Positions 61,473 through 64,000 of a stretch of DNA of 64,000 nucleotides are shown here, one piece after another. Positions within the stretch are counted from its first letter, which is position 1. The number at the start of each line of letters is the position of its first letter. The stretch is from Bacillus sp. RO2 (lineage in GTDB: Bacteria > Bacillota > Bacilli > Bacillales > Bacillaceae_I), in contig NZ_JAAXCU010000057.1 of the NCBI RefSeq assembly GCF_012911845.1, positions 186,001 to 250,000 on the forward strand, written 5' to 3'. Both the position numbers and the translations under genes were made by a program. The notes beneath the pieces were generated by a model. It saw nothing but the letters and a program-made list of their open reading frames with translations. It was not told the DNA's origin and made no database searches.

Positions 61473-63257
61473 ATGTCAAACACATTAGAAAATGTAATCA
61501 AAGGCGGAAGCTTCCTACTTGACGACATCGCAGCAGAAAAAGTCTTCACACCAGAGGACTTCTCAGACGAACACAAACTAATCGCCAAAACAACCGAAGA
61601 ATTCGTCGTAAACGAAGTAGTACCAAACCTAGAAGAAATCGAACACCACAACTTCGATATCTCCGTAAAACTTTTAAAAGAAGCAGGAGAACTGGGCCTT
61701 TTAGGAGCAGACGTACAAGAAGAGTACGGCGGATTCGGACTTGATAAAATCAGTTCATCCTTAATCACAGAAAAGTTCTCAAGAGCTGGCGGATTCTCCT
61801 TATCCTACGGAGCACACGTTGGAATCGGATCCCTTCCTATCGTTCTTTTCGGTAATGAAGATCAAAAGCAAAAATACCTTCCAAAGCTGTCTTCCGGTGA
61901 AATGCTTGCAGCATACGCATTAACAGAGCCAGGTTCTGGATCTGATGCGCTTGGTGCGAAAACGACAGCCAAGTTGAATGACGAAGGTACACACTATGTA
62001 TTGAATGGTGAAAAACAATGGATTACCAATGCAGGTTTTGCTGATGTATTCGTTGTCTATGCCAAAGTCGATGGCGAGCACTTCTCTGCATTCATCGTAG
62101 AGCGCGAGTTTGGTGGAGTTTCCACTGGTCCGGAAGAAAAGAAAATGGGAATCAAAGGTTCTTCTACACGTACATTGATTTTAGAAGATGCACTTGTACC
62201 AAAAGAAAACCTTCTTGGTGAAATTGGACGCGGCCACGTTATCGCATTTAACATCCTTAACATCGGACGTTACAAATTGGCAGTTGGAACAGTAGGTGGA
62301 TCTAAGCGTGGAATCGAGCTTGCAGCAACATATGCAAACCAGCGCCAACAGTTCAAAACACCTATCGCAAAATTCTCCCTTATCCAAGAGAAGCTTGCAA
62401 ACATGGCTGTTAAAACATATGCAACAGAAAGCTCCGTTTACCGTACAGTCGGCCTTTTTGAAGACAGTATGGGCCGCTTGACTAAAGAAGAAGAGAAAGA
62501 TCCTAATGCAGTGGCAAAAGCCGTTGCTGAATATGCTATCGAGTGTTCATTAAATAAAGTATTCGGTTCTGAAACGCTTGATTATGTAGTGGATGAAGCA
62601 GTTCAAATCCATGGTGGATACGGCTTTATGGCTGAGTACGAAGTAGAAAGAATGTACCGCGACTCACGTATCAACCGTATCTTCGAAGGAACAAACGAAA
62701 TCAACCGCTTATTGGTTCCAGGAACATACCTGCGTAAAGCATTAAAAGGTGAACTTCCACTTATTCAAAAAGCGCAAAGCTTACAAGAAGAGTTAATGAT
62801 GCTTATGCCTGAAGAAGTTGGCGATGGGGTGTTGGAGCAAGAGAAATATCTTGTGAAGAATGCTAAGAAAATCGCTATCCTAATGACAGGTCTTGTAGCT
62901 CAAAAGTACGGAAAAGCATTGGAAAGAGAGCAAGAATTGCTTGTTAACATCGCTGACATCATCAGCAATGTGTACTCCATGGAATCTGCTGTTCTACGTA
63001 CAGAAAAAGCGATTGCAAAATCCGGCGAAGACAAAAATAAATTGAAAGTCCTTTACACGCAAGTGTTCTGTCAAGAAGCGTTCAACCAAATCGAAGCAGA
63101 TGCAAGAGAAACTTTGGTAGCTGCTGAAACTGGCGATACGCTTCGCATGATGATCTCTGCACTACGCAAATTCACTCGTCACACACCAATCAACGTGGTT
63201 GCGAAGAAGCGCGAAATTGCAGCAGTCGTATTGGATGCACAAAAATATACTGTATGA
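61473..63257 (+). CDS. fadE: Acyl-CoA dehydrogenase FadE
   Basis: A 594-residue FAD acyl-CoA dehydrogenase of the long bacillar type (ordinary ones are about 380 residues). Segments AYALTEPGSGSDALGAKTTA and NGEKQWITNAGFADVF bind FAD, and RIFEGTNEINRLL holds the catalytic Glu region. QIHGGYGFMAEYEVERMYRD is the standard C-terminal signature. The extra 180 residues at the C-terminus form a helical domain seen in very-long-chain enzymes. It introduces the double bond in the first beta-oxidation step. CGGGAGG precedes the ATG. It ends the operon before a strong terminator. Confidence 0.97.
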   Translation: MSNTLENVIKGGSFLLDDIAAEKVFTPEDFSDEHKLIAKTTEEFVVNEVVPNLEEIEHHNFDISVKLLKEAGELGLLGADVQEEYGGFGLDKISSSLITEKFSRAGGFSLSYGAHVGIGSLPIVLFGNEDQKQKYLPKLSSGEMLAAYALTEPGSGSDALGAKTTAKLNDEGTHYVLNGEKQWITNAGFADVFVVYAKVDGEHFSAFIVEREFGGVSTGPEEKKMGIKGSSTRTLILEDALVPKENLLGEIGRGHVIAFNILNIGRYKLAVGTVGGSKRGIELAATYANQRQQFKTPIAKFSLIQEKLANMAVKTYATESSVYRTVGLFEDSMGRLTKEEEKDPNAVAKAVAEYAIECSLNKVFGSETLDYVVDEAVQIHGGYGFMAEYEVERMYRDSRINRIFEGTNEINRLLVPGTYLRKALKGELPLIQKAQSLQEELMMLMPEEVGDGVLEQEKYLVKNAKKIAILMTGLVAQKYGKALEREQELLVNIADIISNVYSMESAVLRTEKAIAKSGEDKNKLKVLYTQVFCQEAFNQIEADARETLVAAETGDTLRMMISALRKFTRHTPINVVAKKREIAAVVLDAQKYTV

Positions 63258-63262
63258 TAACG

Positions 63263-63297
63263 AAAAACCAGGCCTCCTCATGGAGAGCCTGGTTTTT
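63263..63297. terminator. Bidirectional terminator after fadE
   Basis: AAAAACCAGGC and GCCTGGTTTTT form a perfect stem; T-runs lie on both strands. It serves fadE and the convergent Crp/Fnr gene. Confidence 0.9.
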
Positions 63298-63307
63298 AAA
63301 ATAATCA

Positions 63308-64000
63308 TTAGTCGATTCGACATAATTCATCCGGACAATTTTCACAATGGATCTCTACCTTCAGATAATTCAAGTCATGGATGATAATTCTACCCTTATC
63401 AACGGATACAACGCCATTCTTTTTCAACTCCGAAAGCATCCTATTCACCACTTCCCGTGATGTCCCACAGTAGTTGGCCAATTCCTGATTGGTTAAGGAG
63501 AGGTTAATCAAGATACCATCCGCTTTTAAAACGCCATAGCTATTGGACATCCTGATTAGAGTAGAGTACAAAGCACCTTTCCTGCCGTTCAATACAAGAT
63601 CCCGGAATTTTGTCTGCGTTTTACGATAGTGAAGACTCATCCATTTCATAAACTCCAAAGCAAGCTGGCCGTTTTCTGCGAGTTTCCGTTCCAATTCCAA
63701 CTTTGGTATTACTAGCACACTTCCTTTATCATCCATTGTTTTAGCACTGAGCATATAAATTGCTCCTGGACAAAATAATGTCAATTCACCCACTAGGTCA
63801 TCTTCGCTACACAGCCGTAAAGTGAGTTCTTGTCCATCAGGTGTCACCTTGCTTATCTTAAAGCTTCCGTTCAAAATCAAATATATCTCAGAGGATACCA
63901 TACCCTCTTGAAATAAATAAGCTCCCTTTTTGACAGCCAATTTCTTTTCAAAAGAAGAGAACAAAAACTCTTTTAGTTCTTTTGATAATTTTTCCGTCAC
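63308..64000 (-). CDS. Crp/Fnr family transcriptional regulator
   Basis: A regulator of at least 230 residues, read from GTG at the window edge; an earlier start beyond the edge is possible. The N-terminal cyclic-nucleotide-binding-like barrel runs to about 120 (GAYLFQEGMVSSEIYLILNG, DLVGELTLF). A long dimerisation helix follows, then a winged helix with SLTNQELANYCGTSREVVNR and MLSELKKNGVVSVDKGRI. A C-terminal CENCPDELC motif gives three cysteines, reminiscent of the C-terminal cluster of Bacillus Fnr, though spacing should be compared. It may respond to oxygen or redox state. No target site was identified here. Confidence 0.88.
   Translation of the reverse strand: MTEKLSKELKEFLFSSFEKKLAVKKGAYLFQEGMVSSEIYLILNGSFKISKVTPDGQELTLRLCSEDDLVGELTLFCPGAIYMLSAKTMDDKGSVLVIPKLELERKLAENGQLALEFMKWMSLHYRKTQTKFRDLVLNGRKGALYSTLIRMSNSYGVLKADGILINLSLTNQELANYCGTSREVVNRMLSELKKNGVVSVDKGRIIIHDLNYLKVEIHCENCPDELCRID

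Overview
The window comes from a low-GC, endospore-forming member of the Bacillaceae. The evidence is the B. subtilis-like gene content and order (rnr-smpB-ssrA; a fadM/fadN/fadA/fadE block with CotF-type coat genes; a yrk-type sulfur cluster; a yfiY/yfiZ/yfhA/yusV-type iron importer), AGGAGG-type ribosome binding sites, and cre, Fur and FadR boxes of Bacillus type. The species cannot be fixed from the sequence alone. The tmRNA tag (A)GKENNNFALAA resembles that of alkaliphilic bacilli.

Layout. 1-4.0 kb: 3' part of rnr, smpB, and an ssrA (tmRNA) gene whose T-loop is split by a group I intron of about 283 nt, followed by a decayed LAGLIDADG homing endonuclease on the other strand. 4.1-9.4 kb: a short-chain dehydrogenase, a DUF962 membrane protein, a VOC protein, and an operon of esterase, ABC exporter with an unusual N-terminal domain, and DUF1854 protein. 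10-31 kb: a large glycan-import and degradation locus. It has a lipoprotein binding protein, a 979-residue binding protein with extra beta-sandwich domains, two permease pairs, an NHL/TPR/YIP1 membrane protein, a DUF5696 exoprotein, a GH3 beta-glucosidase, a GH94 phosphorylase, an oxidoreductase gene broken by one stop codon, and a LacI-family regulator. There is no ATP-binding subunit. 31.7-42.2 kb: a ThuA protein, two intact Gfo/Idh/MocA oxidoreductases, three TIM-barrel isomerase/epimerases, a beta-propeller glycosidase-like protein, a ROK regulator and a divergent GH35-type glycosidase; together these suggest 3-keto-sugar chemistry on imported glucosides. 42.4-47.1 kb: a persulfide-responsive CstR operon (two TusA domains, a DsrE-like protein, four rhodanese domains, a metallo-beta-lactamase persulfide dioxygenase candidate, a TauE exporter) with seven CstR-like palindromes. 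47.3-48.5 kb: an M50-like protease and a benzil reductase-like SDR. 48.6-53.7 kb: a Fur-controlled siderophore importer with a FhuF-like reductase. 53.9-57.1 kb: spore-related genes and proline dehydrogenase. 57.5-63.3 kb: fadN-fadA-fadE. The window ends in a Crp/Fnr regulator.

How the genes work together. A palindrome GAAACGTTTC recurs upstream of the esterase, the first binding protein, GH3, the LacI-type gene and GH35, with near matches upstream of ThuA. The simplest reading is one LacI-family regulon layered on CcpA control: beta-glucan oligosaccharides (beta-1,2-linked is the best guess from the GH94+GH3 pairing) are bound and imported, phosphorolysed or hydrolysed, and partly routed through oxidised sugar intermediates.

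Non-coding structure is rich. Eleven copies of a roughly 135-bp element with complementary ends are scattered through the window, including inside the fad operon. Two separate arrays of six TATCCATT units are spaced about 20.5 bp apart.
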